DNA from: Chelatococcus reniformis | GTDB lineage: Bacteria; Pseudomonadota; Alphaproteobacteria; Rhizobiales; Beijerinckiaceae | Reading direction: 5' to 3' | Length of the DNA: 64,000 bases | Assembly (NCBI RefSeq): GCF_014640075.1 | Contig: NZ_BMGG01000007.1 | Location: 186,001-250,000, forward strand | Shown: piece after piece, positions 36,228-44,378 of the stretch | How positions within the stretch are numbered: the first letter of the stretch is position 1 | Layout: every line of letters begins with the position of its first letter | Notes under the pieces: generated by a model | The model's database searches: none | What the model was told of the DNA's origin: nothing | Seen by the model: only the letters and a program-made list of their open reading frames with translations | Position numbers and translations under genes: made by a program

Positions 36228-37421
36228 ATGATGCGTTATACCTTGATAGCGGCTGCAATGATGGCCCTGGGTGCCGGTCCGGCGTCGGCAGATAAGGATA
36301 CAGTCCGGATCGGCGTACTGACTGACATGAGTGGTCAGATGTCGGATTATTCTGGGCCGGGCGCAGTGCAAGCGGCGAAAATGGCAGTCGCGGATTTCGG
36401 CGGCAAGGTAAACGGCAAGCCGATCGAAATCGTCTTTGCCGATCATCAGCTGAAGCCTGACGTCGCGATCTCCATTCTGCGCAAATGGTACGACGTCGGC
36501 GGTGTTGACGCAGTCGTCGATCTCACGACATCGGCGATAGCCCTGGCCGCCCGGGACATATCGCTAGAGCGCAACAAGGTCGTGCTCAACACCGGGGCAG
36601 CGACCACGGCGCTTTACCGCGAGCAATGCTCTCCCAACTCCGTCATGTGGTCGATGGACAATTACATCTTTGGCCACGACATCCCCAAGCAAGTCCTTCT
36701 CAAGGGCCGAAAGAAGTGGTTTCTCATCGTCACGGACTATGCCTTTGGCCACGGCCTGCAGGCGCTGATCACAGAGACTGTTCAAGCCAACGGCGCGACA
36801 GTCGTCGGCGCCGTGCGCCATCCGCTGGCGGCAAGTGACTATTCTTCTTTTCTGCTTCGGGCTCAGAGCAGTGGAGCGGACGTACTTGCTTTCGCCAACA
36901 GTCAGGGTGATCTCGCGCAATCTCTGAAGCAAGCGCGAGAGTTTGGTCTGGATAAATCTATGCAGCTCGTGGCCCCGGCGAACGGCTTTCACACCGTGTT
37001 GTCGCTTGGTCTCGACTTGGCGCAGGGCATGCTCGTCGCGGAACCTAGCTACTGGGATCTCAACGATGAAACCCGGGCCTTCGCCAGGCGATTTCGCGAA
37101 ACCACGAAAAAGCCACCTACCGGCGGCCAAGTTCTCGCCTACAGTGCCATCACCCACTACCTGAAGGCGGTTTCTGCGGTCGGCGGTCCGGTCGATGGCA
37201 AGGCCGTAGTCAGAAGAATGAAGGAAGTTCCGGTCTCGGATTTTGCCATGAAAGGCACGGTCCGGGAGGACGGGCGCTTCCTCTACGATGTCCTGGTTAC
37301 GACCGTGAAGAAGCCATCGCAGTCCTCGGACCCCTTCGATGTCTACAACATAACAGGCTCCATTCCGGCGGCCGACGCCTTCGCGCCGCTTGCAGGCAGC
37401 CCCTGCCCGCTCGTGAAGTAG
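36228..37421 (+). CDS. LivJ-type ABC substrate-binding protein
   Basis: 397-aa periplasmic binding protein of peripheral-binding type I (branched-chain amino acid family). A Sec signal peptide covers ~20 residues (cleavage after ASA). The mature chain begins VRIGVLTDMSGQMSDYSGPG, typical of the group that binds aromatic or aliphatic acids rather than leucine. GGGAGGAG precedes a double ATG (36228/36231). No permease or ATPase is adjacent; the nearest LivHMGF set is 7 kb downstream on the other strand. Confidence 0.88.
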   Translation: MMRYTLIAAAMMALGAGPASADKDTVRIGVLTDMSGQMSDYSGPGAVQAAKMAVADFGGKVNGKPIEIVFADHQLKPDVAISILRKWYDVGGVDAVVDLTTSAIALAARDISLERNKVVLNTGAATTALYREQCSPNSVMWSMDNYIFGHDIPKQVLLKGRKKWFLIVTDYAFGHGLQALITETVQANGATVVGAVRHPLAASDYSSFLLRAQSSGADVLAFANSQGDLAQSLKQAREFGLDKSMQLVAPANGFHTVLSLGLDLAQGMLVAEPSYWDLNDETRAFARRFRETTKKPPTGGQVLAYSAITHYLKAVSAVGGPVDGKAVVRRMKEVPVSDFAMKGTVREDGRFLYDVLVTTVKKPSQSSDPFDVYNITGSIPAADAFAPLAGSPCPLVK

Positions 37422-37678
37422 CCAGCTCTTCGCAAATGAAAGCCGGGCGCCTCGCTCGCTGTCGTCCTCATCATCCGCACCATGGCCGAGAACAACTTCC
37501 GCCGCTGGATCGCCTCGGCAGCGAAGCGGCCGTGAAGAGCGGCAGCGGAAGCGGCTGTCGTCCGGACTGTCGTTGACATTATTGAATAGCGCTTTAGTTG
37601 TTGCCGCGCGCCGCTGGGGCCCATTCGGAGCCGGCCGGGACACGGCAGCAAAAATTCTACTGACAGGGAGGAAATCCG

Positions 37679-38857
37679 ATGGCGCACAAGGCGTTATCAG
37701 CGTTGTCCGCAATCGCACTGCTGGCGTGCAGTGCGGCGCTGGCGAGCCCGTCAAAGGGCGTCACTGCAACCGAAATCAAGATCGGCCAGACCATGCCCTA
37801 TTCGGGGCCGGTGTCGCCCTATGGCGTCATAGGCCGGGCGCACGCCGCTTATTTCGAGATGATCAACGCCAACGGCGGCGTCAACGGCCGCAAGATCAAT
37901 TTCATCTCGCTTGACGACGCCTACAGCCCGCCCAAGACGGTTGAGCAGACCCGGCGTCTCGTCGAGCAGGATGAGGTGGCGGTTGTCTTCGGCAGTCTTG
38001 GCACGCCCACCGGGATTGCGGTGCGCAAATACCTGAACACGAAAAAGATGCCCCAGATCGTCATGGGCACCGGCGCCAGCATCTTCGATGATCCGGCCGG
38101 TTTTCCGTGGACCATGGGCTGGCAGCCGAATTATCGCGACGAGGCCGCTGCCTACGCCCGCCGTATCATGGAGAAGCAGCCGGGCCAGCCCATCGCCCTG
38201 ATGTACGCCAAGGATGACTCGGGCAAGGATTTCGCCGACGGTTTCAAGGCGGCACTGGGCGACAAGATCGGGCTGCTTGTGAGCGAAGCCACCTATGAGA
38301 CGTCTGACCCCACGGTCGATTCCCAGATCGTCCGTCTGAAGGCGTCTGGCGCCAAGGTGTTCTTCTTTCACGCCACGCCGAAGTTCGGCGCCCAGATCAT
38401 TCGCGCCATCCACGACACCGGCTGGAAGCCCCACACCTATCTGGCCAACACCACGAGCAGCATCGCCGGCGCCATCGAGCCGGCCGGCTTCGAGCGGGCC
38501 CAGGGCCTGATTTCGGCGGCGTTCCTGAAGGATCCCAACGATCCGCAATGGGCCGACGATCCGGAAATGAAGGACTGGCGCGCCTGGATGGCGAAGTACA
38601 ACCCGCGCGCCGACGCCACCGATTATCTGAATGTTCTGGGCTACGCTCAGGCCGCCACCATGATCCGCCTGCTGGAGAACGCCGGCACCGACGTCTCCAG
38701 CGAACGCATCATGAAGGAGGCGGCGAATATGAACTTCAGGGTGCCCTTGCTGCTGCCGGGCATCGAGTTGCACACGGGGGCGAAGGACTACCGGCCGATG
38801 AAAAAACTGCGCCTGATCGAGTTCAAGGGCAAACGCTGGGAGTTGCTGCCTGAGTAA
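37679..38857 (+). CDS. LivJ-type ABC substrate-binding protein
   Basis: 392-aa periplasmic binding protein with a Sec signal peptide (about residues 1-22) and a mature start EIKIGQTMPYSGPVSPYG. The sequence is of a different subgroup from the preceding binding protein (GVNGRKINFISLDDAYSPPKTVEQTRRL), commonly found with aromatic-acid or aliphatic-acid catabolism. Start preceded by CAGGGAGGAAA. The 257-bp gap before it contains no gene, only a short LIIRTMAENNFRRW-like frame that might be a remnant of a transport protein. A strong terminator hairpin follows. Confidence 0.9.
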   Translation: MAHKALSALSAIALLACSAALASPSKGVTATEIKIGQTMPYSGPVSPYGVIGRAHAAYFEMINANGGVNGRKINFISLDDAYSPPKTVEQTRRLVEQDEVAVVFGSLGTPTGIAVRKYLNTKKMPQIVMGTGASIFDDPAGFPWTMGWQPNYRDEAAAYARRIMEKQPGQPIALMYAKDDSGKDFADGFKAALGDKIGLLVSEATYETSDPTVDSQIVRLKASGAKVFFFHATPKFGAQIIRAIHDTGWKPHTYLANTTSSIAGAIEPAGFERAQGLISAAFLKDPNDPQWADDPEMKDWRAWMAKYNPRADATDYLNVLGYAQAATMIRLLENAGTDVSSERIMKEAANMNFRVPLLLPGIELHTGAKDYRPMKKLRLIEFKGKRWELLPE

Positions 38858-38867
38858 GGCAAAGAAG

Positions 38868-38890
38868 GCGCCCGGCCAATGGCCGGGCGC
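38868..38890 (+). terminator. Strong GC-rich hairpin terminator
   Basis: GCGCCCGGCC(38868-38877)-AAT-GGCCGGGCGC(38881-38890): a perfect 10-bp stem ten bases after the binding-protein stop codon. It probably ends the plus-strand transcript starting at 32.9 kb, though no clear T-tract follows. Confidence 0.65.
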
Positions 38891-38929
38891 AGCATTCCGA
38901 CGCGGTCGCTACGTCGGCCTGTGGGCCTG

Positions 38930-39107
38930 TGGCAGCCGCACGCTTCAGAGGCGCGCGCAACCGTTTTTCGACGAAGCCGAAGATGCCCTCGTTCGCCTCA
39001 TCAGAGCCTGAGGCAGCGCGCACCAGCTCGGCCTCCGCCGCAAGCCCCGCGTCGCTCACTTCCGCTCTGGCGCACTTCGCCCTCCCTGCGCCGTGCCAGG
39101 GCATCAT
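38930..39107 (-). pseudogene. Possible C-terminal remnant of a crotonase gene
   Basis: On the minus strand this stretch reads LAAEAELVRAASGSDEANEG followed by IFGFVEKRLRAP, the kind of C-terminal helix (E-A/S-x-D-x-x-E-G-x-x-x-F-x-E-K-R) that ends enoyl-CoA hydratases. No crotonase core lies upstream; instead the 3' end of the TetR gene abuts it. It is best read as a gene fragment; chance similarity cannot be excluded. Confidence 0.35.
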
Positions 39108-39817
39108 GACGTGGCGGTGCCGCCCGTAAAAGCCGCCGCGGCTTTTTCGAGCTCCTGCTGCGTCAGCTGCGACACCGGGCAGCTGAGCATGCCTTCCACT
39201 GTGTCGAGATAGTTCGACCAAGCGTAGGGTTCGCCCCATAGGGCCGACCACGCCTCCGGAGCTTCGACAGCCGCCTCTCTCGTGGAGGTGGCTGCGAAAA
39301 GATATTGAATTGCCAACATCATCCGCAAGCGCAGGATAGATGCAGGGACGTGGGACAGCATTGCCCTGAGATGAGCCAGGCAGCGGCGCGTTCCACTGTC
39401 GGCCCCGCCACCGAGGGTCGAAAAAAGAAGTGGCCTATCCTGGAGGTACAGCATGTTTAACAAGCGCATTCCGTACTCGGCGTTCGTCGAGCCGGATTTT
39501 GCGAATATGGACATGTCTGAAAGGATGGCGACGACTTCGCGAACCGATCGTGGCCGGCCCAGGCTCTCGAGGTAATCGAGTTGGGTGTTCCGGTCGCGTT
39601 CTATCAATGCGGATGCATCGCGGACCAGTTCTGCGACCAGCTCCTGCTTGGTTCCGAAATGATAGTTCACAGATCCAGCATTGCGCAGTCCGCATACCTG
39701 CGCGATCTCGCGTGTTGAAACGTCCGCCATTCCCCTCGTTGCAAACAGCTTCAGAGCTACCGCCTTGATCCGGACGCGACTTTTCTGGTTCTGATTCTTT
39801 GTGCGTTCCGTGACCAT
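39104..39817 (-). CDS. TetR/AcrR family transcriptional regulator
   Basis: 237 aa from ATG 39817. The HTH reads STREIAQVCGLRNAGSVNYHF, the SVNYHF variant that characterises TetR proteins with a PsrA/FadR-like or CerR-like C-terminal domain. The rest is helical. It is isolated, convergent to the binding-protein gene, with a possible crotonase remnant at its 3' end. Its likely targets are the neighbouring acyl-CoA genes; there is no direct evidence. Confidence 0.85.
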   Translation of the reverse strand: MVTERTKNQNQKSRVRIKAVALKLFATRGMADVSTREIAQVCGLRNAGSVNYHFGTKQELVAELVRDASALIERDRNTQLDYLESLGRPRSVREVVAILSDMSIFAKSGSTNAEYGMRLLNMLYLQDRPLLFSTLGGGADSGTRRCLAHLRAMLSHVPASILRLRMMLAIQYLFAATSTREAAVEAPEAWSALWGEPYAWSNYLDTVEGMLSCPVSQLTQQELEKAAAAFTGGTATS

Positions 39818-40362
39818 TCGCAAGCATGCCCCTTCCAACGCTCCGAACGCGGGCTCAGCGCGTCCTGATCAAAGCTCGCCCAGCCTTGATATCCCTATCG
39901 GTCATGACCTCGAGCGGGCCTGCGGTTCCGGATCGGCCCTTCTGTCTCTCCCGTCGACGCGCCTCTTTATCTATCGCATCCCGGATCAGGTCCAGGCGCG
40001 TCTCGCCTCCAGCCGCTGCCGAATGGTAGGGGAGGTGGGGACTGGGGCGCGACCACACGCGTGATTGCCGCGGGTTCGCGGCAGGACTTGCCGGCGATGT
40101 ATTCGCGACGAAGGGAGGGTCTCGGCCGGCGCGCGCGGCGGCCGGGGATGGCCGAGGAGCTCGGCGGCGGGACATGCCGGAGCGAAGTCGAAAAGTGACA
40201 GATCGCCTCGCTCAGCGTCGCGCCCGATGCGCCATCGACCGCCAGCTCTTCGTCTTCGGCGCGAAGACCGGCCGCGAGCCCAAATTGGTTCTGGACGATG
40301 TGTCTTGCAGCCATGGACTGAAGGACCGGACGACGACCGTAATCGCGCGCGAGAACATGCGC
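39818..40362. other. Low-information stretch with gene debris
   Basis: About 545 bp without a convincing gene. A minus-strand frame near 39970-40020 contains TRLDLIRDAIDKEARRRE, reminiscent of the helix of ribbon-helix-helix antitoxins, but no proper start or toxin partner is present. A plus-strand frame ending at 40365 has a LDDVSCSHG segment vaguely like SufD. Both look like debris or chance. Confidence 0.4.
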
Positions 40363-40466
40363 TAGAGCATTTCCGCGTTTCTTCGAATCGCCGAAATGCT
40401 CTAGCTGTTTGTTTTGTCGCGTTTTCTTCACGCGAACCGGCGTCCACTTCGCTCGAAAACGCTCTA
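40363..40466 (-). repeat. Stop-codon-anchored MITE-like repeat, copy E
   Basis: 100-bp element between TA at 40363-40364 and 40465-40466, with well-preserved GAGCATTTCC and GAAAACGCTC ends. On the minus strand its outer end forms the TAG stop of the 74-codon ORF at 40464-40688. Confidence 0.88.
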
Positions 40467-40688
40467 AGCTGCCGCCGGTGCCGCCTCGACCGCCGTGACG
40501 GCATCCGCGATCATGGGTTCGGCCGTATCGGCACGTAGCAGCGCCTCGGGAGGCAAGCTGCGCAGCCAGATATGACGTGTCGCGACATCGTCCGCTTTCA
40601 GCACGGTGAGGATATGCTGCGCCAAGCGCGCGGTCCGGGAGGCCGGCGACGGACTGCCGGACCGCGCGACGCTCGATACCTGTGTCAT
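40464..40688 (-). CDS. Small ORF downstream of HMG-CoA-lyase-like gene
   Basis: 74 aa, MTQVSSVARSG..., Ala/Arg-rich and helical in the second half, unknown function. It starts eight bases after the lyase-like gene stop on the same strand and could be translated by re-initiation. Independent support comes from repeat copy E, whose stop-forming end coincides with this ORF's TAG just as other copies do with certain genes. No family is recognised. Confidence 0.45.
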   Translation of the reverse strand: MTQVSSVARSGSPSPASRTARLAQHILTVLKADDVATRHIWLRSLPPEALLRADTAEPMIADAVTAVEAAPAAA

Positions 40689-40696
40689 CGAGATCG

Positions 40697-41665
40697 TCAA
40701 TCCAGGTTGATCGTGGCCTGGGAGCGGAAGCGCGCCAATGAGCCGCCCTTCATCGTCCGCCCCGGCAGGGGGTGGCCGACGATCTCCTCGGCCAGGGTGG
40801 CCGCCGCGATCAGCGCCTCGAGGTCGAGGCCGGTCGCCACGCCGATCTCGGCGCAGAGAAAGGCCAGATCCTCGGTCGCGATGTTGCCGGCCGCCGCCCG
40901 GTTGCCGGCAAACGGGCAACCGCCGAGGCCGGCGCAGGAACTCTCGAAGTGCGTCACCCCGAGCCGCAGCCCGGCCATGGCGTTGGCGAGGCCCAGGCCG
41001 CGCGTGTCGTGCAGATGCAGGCCGATGGCGAGGTCCGGCCAGCGCTCGCGCACGGCGCCGATGAGGCGCTCGACGAGCAGCGGGTTGGCGGCGCCGACGG
41101 TGTCGCAGAGGACGGCGAGCGGCGGCCGCTCGCCCGCCTCGGCGCAGACGTCGACCAGCGCAGCGACGCGTTCGACCACGGCGGCGACGGCGATGTCGCC
41201 CTCGTAGTTGCAGCCGAAGGCGGTGAATACGTAGGCCGCCTCCACCTTCAGGCCTGCCGCCTGGTAGCGGGCGATCAGCCGCCGCTGTTCCTCGATCATG
41301 CCCGTGGGCGAGCGCCCGTTGTTGCGTTCGCCGAAGGTCGCCGAGGCGCTGGCGAAGACGATCGGGCGCAGGTCGAGCGTGGTCGAGCGGGCGCGATCGA
41401 AGCCGGCGCCGTTCAACCACAGGCCGCGATAGGCGACGCCCGGCCGCCGCCGGACCGCCGCGGCGATCGCCTCCGCGTCGGCCATCTGCGGCAGGCGCCT
41501 GGGATCGACGAAGGAGCAGCAGGCGATCTCCGTGAGGCCGGTCGTGGCGAGTGCCTCGATCAGCCGCACCTTGGCGGCCGTCGGGATGCCCGGCGGCTCG
41601 CTCTGGAAGCCCTCACGCGGCCCTTCCTCGATGATGCGGATGCGGCTCGGCAGATCGTTGCCCAT
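40697..41665 (-). CDS. HMG-CoA-lyase-like protein
   Basis: 322-aa TIM-barrel lyase of the DRE-TIM/HMGL family. The N-terminal motif is EEGPREGFQSE, where human HMG-CoA lyase has GPRDGLQ, so the metal-ligand Asp is Glu, as in several bacterial homologues. The metal-binding HLHDTRG and the catalytic-Cys loop GLGGCPFA are intact. It would cleave HMG-CoA or a related beta-hydroxy-beta-methyl acyl-CoA to acetyl-CoA plus a keto acid. It starts 15 bp after a crotonase gene on the same strand. The reaction type is firm, the acyl substrate is not. Confidence 0.87.
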   Translation of the reverse strand: MGNDLPSRIRIIEEGPREGFQSEPPGIPTAAKVRLIEALATTGLTEIACCSFVDPRRLPQMADAEAIAAAVRRRPGVAYRGLWLNGAGFDRARSTTLDLRPIVFASASATFGERNNGRSPTGMIEEQRRLIARYQAAGLKVEAAYVFTAFGCNYEGDIAVAAVVERVAALVDVCAEAGERPPLAVLCDTVGAANPLLVERLIGAVRERWPDLAIGLHLHDTRGLGLANAMAGLRLGVTHFESSCAGLGGCPFAGNRAAAGNIATEDLAFLCAEIGVATGLDLEALIAAATLAEEIVGHPLPGRTMKGGSLARFRSQATINLD

Positions 41666-41680
41666 TGGCGACGATCCCCG

Positions 41681-42463
41681 TCAGCGGCCGGTCCAGGCCG
41701 GCGGGCGCCGTTCATTGAAGGCCCGCAGCCCCTCGGCCGCATCCTCGGTGTGGACGATACTGCCGATCTGCACCTCGGCATAGCCGAGCGCCTGCTCATA
41801 GGTCATGTCCTGCATGGCGCGCAGCGCGTACTTGCCGCGCCGGATGGCGGTCGGCGACTTGTCGACGATGCGCGCCAGCAGCCAGTCCACCTTGGCGTCG
41901 AGCTGGGCCGGCGGCACGACGTAGTTGACGAGGTTGTACTGCAGCGCCTCCGCGGCGGTGATCGGTTCGCCGGTGATGCACATCTCCGCGAACTTGGTGC
42001 GGGGCAACACCATCTGCAGCAGCGCCGCCACCTGCATCGGAAATAGCCCGATCTTCACCTCGGGCAGGCCGAAGCGTGCCTCCTCGCTGGCCACCGCCAT
42101 GTCGCACATGCTCAGGATGCCCATGCCGCCGGCCATGCAGGCGCCGTTGACCCGCGCCACGAGCGGCAGCGTACAGTGGCTCGCTGCCCGCAGCAGGTCG
42201 GCATAGACCGTGTTGGGGCGCGCGTAGTCGAAGCCGAAGGTCTTGGCATCGGGCTTGAGGTCGGCGCCGGCGCAGAAGGCGCGGTCGCCCGCACCCGTCA
42301 CCACGATGGCGCGTGTCGACGCGTCGGCCTGCGCCTCCAGGATCGCCACCGTGAGCGCCGCCATCACCGCGTCGTTGAGGGCGTTGCGCGCCTCTGCACG
42401 GTCGATAGTGAGGCGCGTGACGCCGTCACGGGTGGTGATGCTGATGGGGCTTGCCTGAGCCAT
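41681..42463 (-). CDS. Enoyl-CoA hydratase (crotonase family)
   Basis: 260-aa crotonase with ITGAG-type oxyanion loops (VTGAGDRAFCAGADL; GACMAGGMGILSMCDM) and FGLPEVKIGLFP containing the second catalytic Glu. GGGAGAG precedes the ATG. It leads a short minus-strand unit with the lyase-like gene; the pair would hydrate a 3-methylglutaconyl-CoA-like intermediate and then cleave it, as in leucine or isoprenoid-acid degradation. A palindromic A/T-rich site sits just upstream. Confidence 0.9.
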   Translation of the reverse strand: MAQASPISITTRDGVTRLTIDRAEARNALNDAVMAALTVAILEAQADASTRAIVVTGAGDRAFCAGADLKPDAKTFGFDYARPNTVYADLLRAASHCTLPLVARVNGACMAGGMGILSMCDMAVASEEARFGLPEVKIGLFPMQVAALLQMVLPRTKFAEMCITGEPITAAEALQYNLVNYVVPPAQLDAKVDWLLARIVDKSPTAIRRGKYALRAMQDMTYEQALGYAEVQIGSIVHTEDAAEGLRAFNERRPPAWTGR

Positions 42464-42497
42464 GGCGCGTCTCTCCCACTGGCCGCCGAACCGCGGT

Positions 42498-42514
42498 TAG
42501 AAATTCTATTTCTA
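42498..42514. promoter_or_regulatory. Palindrome upstream of crotonase-lyase unit
   Basis: TAGAAAT-TCT-ATTTCTA, perfect 7-bp arms, 35 bp before the crotonase start and inside an A/T-rich island (42498-42540) that also contains AACTACAGAT. The GntR gene is the next gene upstream, so this is a candidate GntR operator or promoter element. Confidence 0.5.
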
Positions 42515-42581
42515 GAACTACAGATTTAGTTATCAGAATGCAACGCGGATCGCGCCAGCCGCGGCCGCTCGCTTCGGCCAC

Positions 42582-42685
42582 TATAGCATTTCCGCGTTTC
42601 TTCGAATCGCCGAAATGCTCTATCTATTTGATTTATCGCGATTTCTTTCCGCGAACCGGCGTCCACTTCGCTCGAAAACGCTCTA
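42582..42685 (-). repeat. Stop-codon-anchored MITE-like repeat, copy F
   Basis: About 100-bp copy between TA at 42582-42583 and 42684-42685, more diverged in the middle (ATTTATCGCGATTTCTTTCCGCG). On the minus strand its outer end forms the TAG stop of the GntR gene. Confidence 0.86.
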
Positions 42686-43435
42686 GGCCTGCTTGACAAC
42701 GAGGTCAGTGATGTCGCGCTCGATGCGGAAGCGCTCGCTGCGATAGGTCAAGGTGCCGTAGTAGATGATCGCCTGCTCGGGGCCGAAGAACAGACGCGTC
42801 ACCTTGGCCACGGCGCTCGACAGCGGTGCCTGCAGGCGGGTCGCCTCCTCGTAGCCGATGGTGCCGATGGTGATGGCCTCGAAGGCTTTCTCGATCGGCG
42901 GATTGGCGTAGTCACGGGTCAGTCGGCTCAGTTTGACCTTCTTCTCCGCCCCCTTGGGAAAGCGCCGCACCACCGAGGCCGCGATATAGTTCTCCGACAT
43001 GGCGTAGGGGACGCCGGAATGGCTGTCGATCTTGCGGATGCGGACGTAGTCGCCCATGGCCACGCCCGTCGTGATCTGACGGGGGGGCAGCCCCGCCACC
43101 TTTTCCCGGGACAGGATCTCGACACCATAGTTGACGCCCTCGCTGTCGACCGAGCCGACTGATGAGAACAGCGGGCTCCGGTCGGCGGCCTCGCCCAGGT
43201 CATAGGTGACGTAGGTGCGCCGCCCGCGCTGGCTGGACAGCAGCCCTTCCGACGACAGCATCTGCACCGCCTGTCGCACGGTTACGCGGGCGACCGAAAG
43301 CTGCTTGGCGAGTTCGTCGAGGGTGGGAATATCCTCGCGGTTCTTCCACGTGCCGCTGACAATGCGGTCGCGCAGTATGCTGGCAACCTGCGCGTAGAGC
43401 GTCACGGGTCCTGGCTGCAGCATCGAGTAATTCAT
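42683..43435 (-). CDS. GntR family regulator (HutC/UTRA type)
   Basis: 250 aa from ATG 43435. The N-terminal winged helix reads IPTLDELAKQLSVARVTVRQAVQML followed by SSQRGRRTYV; the C-terminal UTRA-like effector domain includes VRIRKIDSHSGVPYAMSENYI. UTRA domains bind small acids, amino sugars or acyl-type ligands. It sits between the liv transporter genes and the crotonase-lyase unit on the same strand and is the best candidate local regulator. Its stop codon is supplied by repeat copy F. Confidence 0.88.
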   Translation of the reverse strand: MNYSMLQPGPVTLYAQVASILRDRIVSGTWKNREDIPTLDELAKQLSVARVTVRQAVQMLSSEGLLSSQRGRRTYVTYDLGEAADRSPLFSSVGSVDSEGVNYGVEILSREKVAGLPPRQITTGVAMGDYVRIRKIDSHSGVPYAMSENYIAASVVRRFPKGAEKKVKLSRLTRDYANPPIEKAFEAITIGTIGYEEATRLQAPLSSAVAKVTRLFFGPEQAIIYYGTLTYRSERFRIERDITDLVVKQA

Positions 43436-43619
43436 GGCCGAAACCTCAGGAGAGGGTGCTCCGCCCGCAGCGTCTGCGGACCTGAGCCACCGTGCGGTGC
43501 AGTCTAGGGCGATTCTCGCGGCGTGCCGCCACCAAGCTGGCCCGCGCGATCCGTGGGGTTGCAGGCCCGGGCGCGCCTCGCGCGCTTCCCGACCGGGATG
43601 CAATCCGAATATCAGGCTG

Positions 43620-44378
43620 TCAGAGCATCACCCGCTCAGATGATCTCATCTGATCCGGCGATGCTTTGGCCCTACGTTTCCCCAAGAATGCCTCCTGGAT
43701 GGTGCTGTCGCGCATGAGCTCGGCCGCCGGGCCGGATTTAGTGATTCGTCCGTTTGCCAGAACATAGCCCCTGTCGGCAAGCGCGAGCGCCGCGCGCGCA
43801 TTCTGCTCCACCAGCAGGATCGTGCAGCCGAGCTCGGCGCGCAGGCGCTGCAGTGCCCGGAAGATGTCGGCAATGACCAGCGGGGCCAGCCCCATGGACG
43901 GCTCGTCGAGCAGCAGCAGCTTGGGGTGCGCCATCAACGCCCGGCCGATGGCGAGCATCTGCTGTTCGCCGCCGGACATCAGCCCGGCGAGCTGCTTGCG
44001 CCGCTCGGCCAGGCGCGGGAACAGCGCGAACACCGCCTCCAGCGTCGGCGCGAAGCGGGCTTGCGCCTGCGTGTAGGCGCCCATCTCGAGATTCTCCAGA
44101 ACGGTGAGGTCGGGGAACACGAGGCGTCCTTCCGGCACCTGGATGACGCCTCGCCGGACGGTGGCGCTGGCCGAACGGGCGAGCAGCCGCTCGCCTTCGA
44201 AGGTCACCTCGCCGCCGCGGGCGGCCACCACGTTGGAGACGACGTTCAGCGCCGTCGACTTGCCGGCGCCGTTGGCGCCGATCAGGCAGACGATCTCGCC
44301 GGGGGCGACGTCGAGGGATACGCCCTCGAGCGCGCGGATGGCGCCGTAGCGGGCGCTGACGTCACGCAACGCAAGCAT
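43620..44378 (-). CDS. livF: Branched-chain-type ABC transporter ATPase LivF
   Basis: 252-aa nucleotide-binding subunit. Walker A GANGAGKST, Q-loop/LivF-type VPEGRLVFPDLTVLENL, signature MSGGEQQMLAIGRAL, Walker B LLLLDEPSMGLAP. The fold normally ends near EAFLGKRR; here about 15 residues are added (AKASPDQMRSSERVML), encoded by an imperfect palindrome at 43624-43665, so the C-terminus seems to have been extended by a repeat. It overlaps livG by 17 nt. Confidence 0.93.
   Translation of the reverse strand: MLALRDVSARYGAIRALEGVSLDVAPGEIVCLIGANGAGKSTALNVVSNVVAARGGEVTFEGERLLARSASATVRRGVIQVPEGRLVFPDLTVLENLEMGAYTQAQARFAPTLEAVFALFPRLAERRKQLAGLMSGGEQQMLAIGRALMAHPKLLLLDEPSMGLAPLVIADIFRALQRLRAELGCTILLVEQNARAALALADRGYVLANGRITKSGPAAELMRDSTIQEAFLGKRRAKASPDQMRSSERVML
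43624..43665. repeat. Imperfect palindrome at the 3' end of livF
   Basis: 42-bp hairpin-forming sequence: outer arms AGCATC (43624-43629)/GATGCT (43660-43665), inner arms TCAGATG (43636-43642)/CATCTGA (43647-43653), with partly paired CCCGC/CCGGC between. It encodes the unusual C-terminal tail of LivF and lies two bases from the stop codon. Looks like a REP-type element distinct from the ~100-bp repeat. Confidence 0.6.

Noticed and set aside
37440-37540. C-terminal remnant of a TctA-like or other permease (LIIRTMAENNFRRW)
   Set aside because: About twenty residues only; no upstream continuation, so not enough to call.
39970-40020. Ribbon-helix-helix antitoxin
   Set aside because: One helix-like segment (LDLIRDAIDKE) without the DNA-binding strand, start codon or a toxin gene.
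40174-40365. SufD-like fragment (LDDVSCSHG) on the plus strand
   Set aside because: Similarity is limited to a few residues, with no neighbouring SUF sequence; it may be chance.
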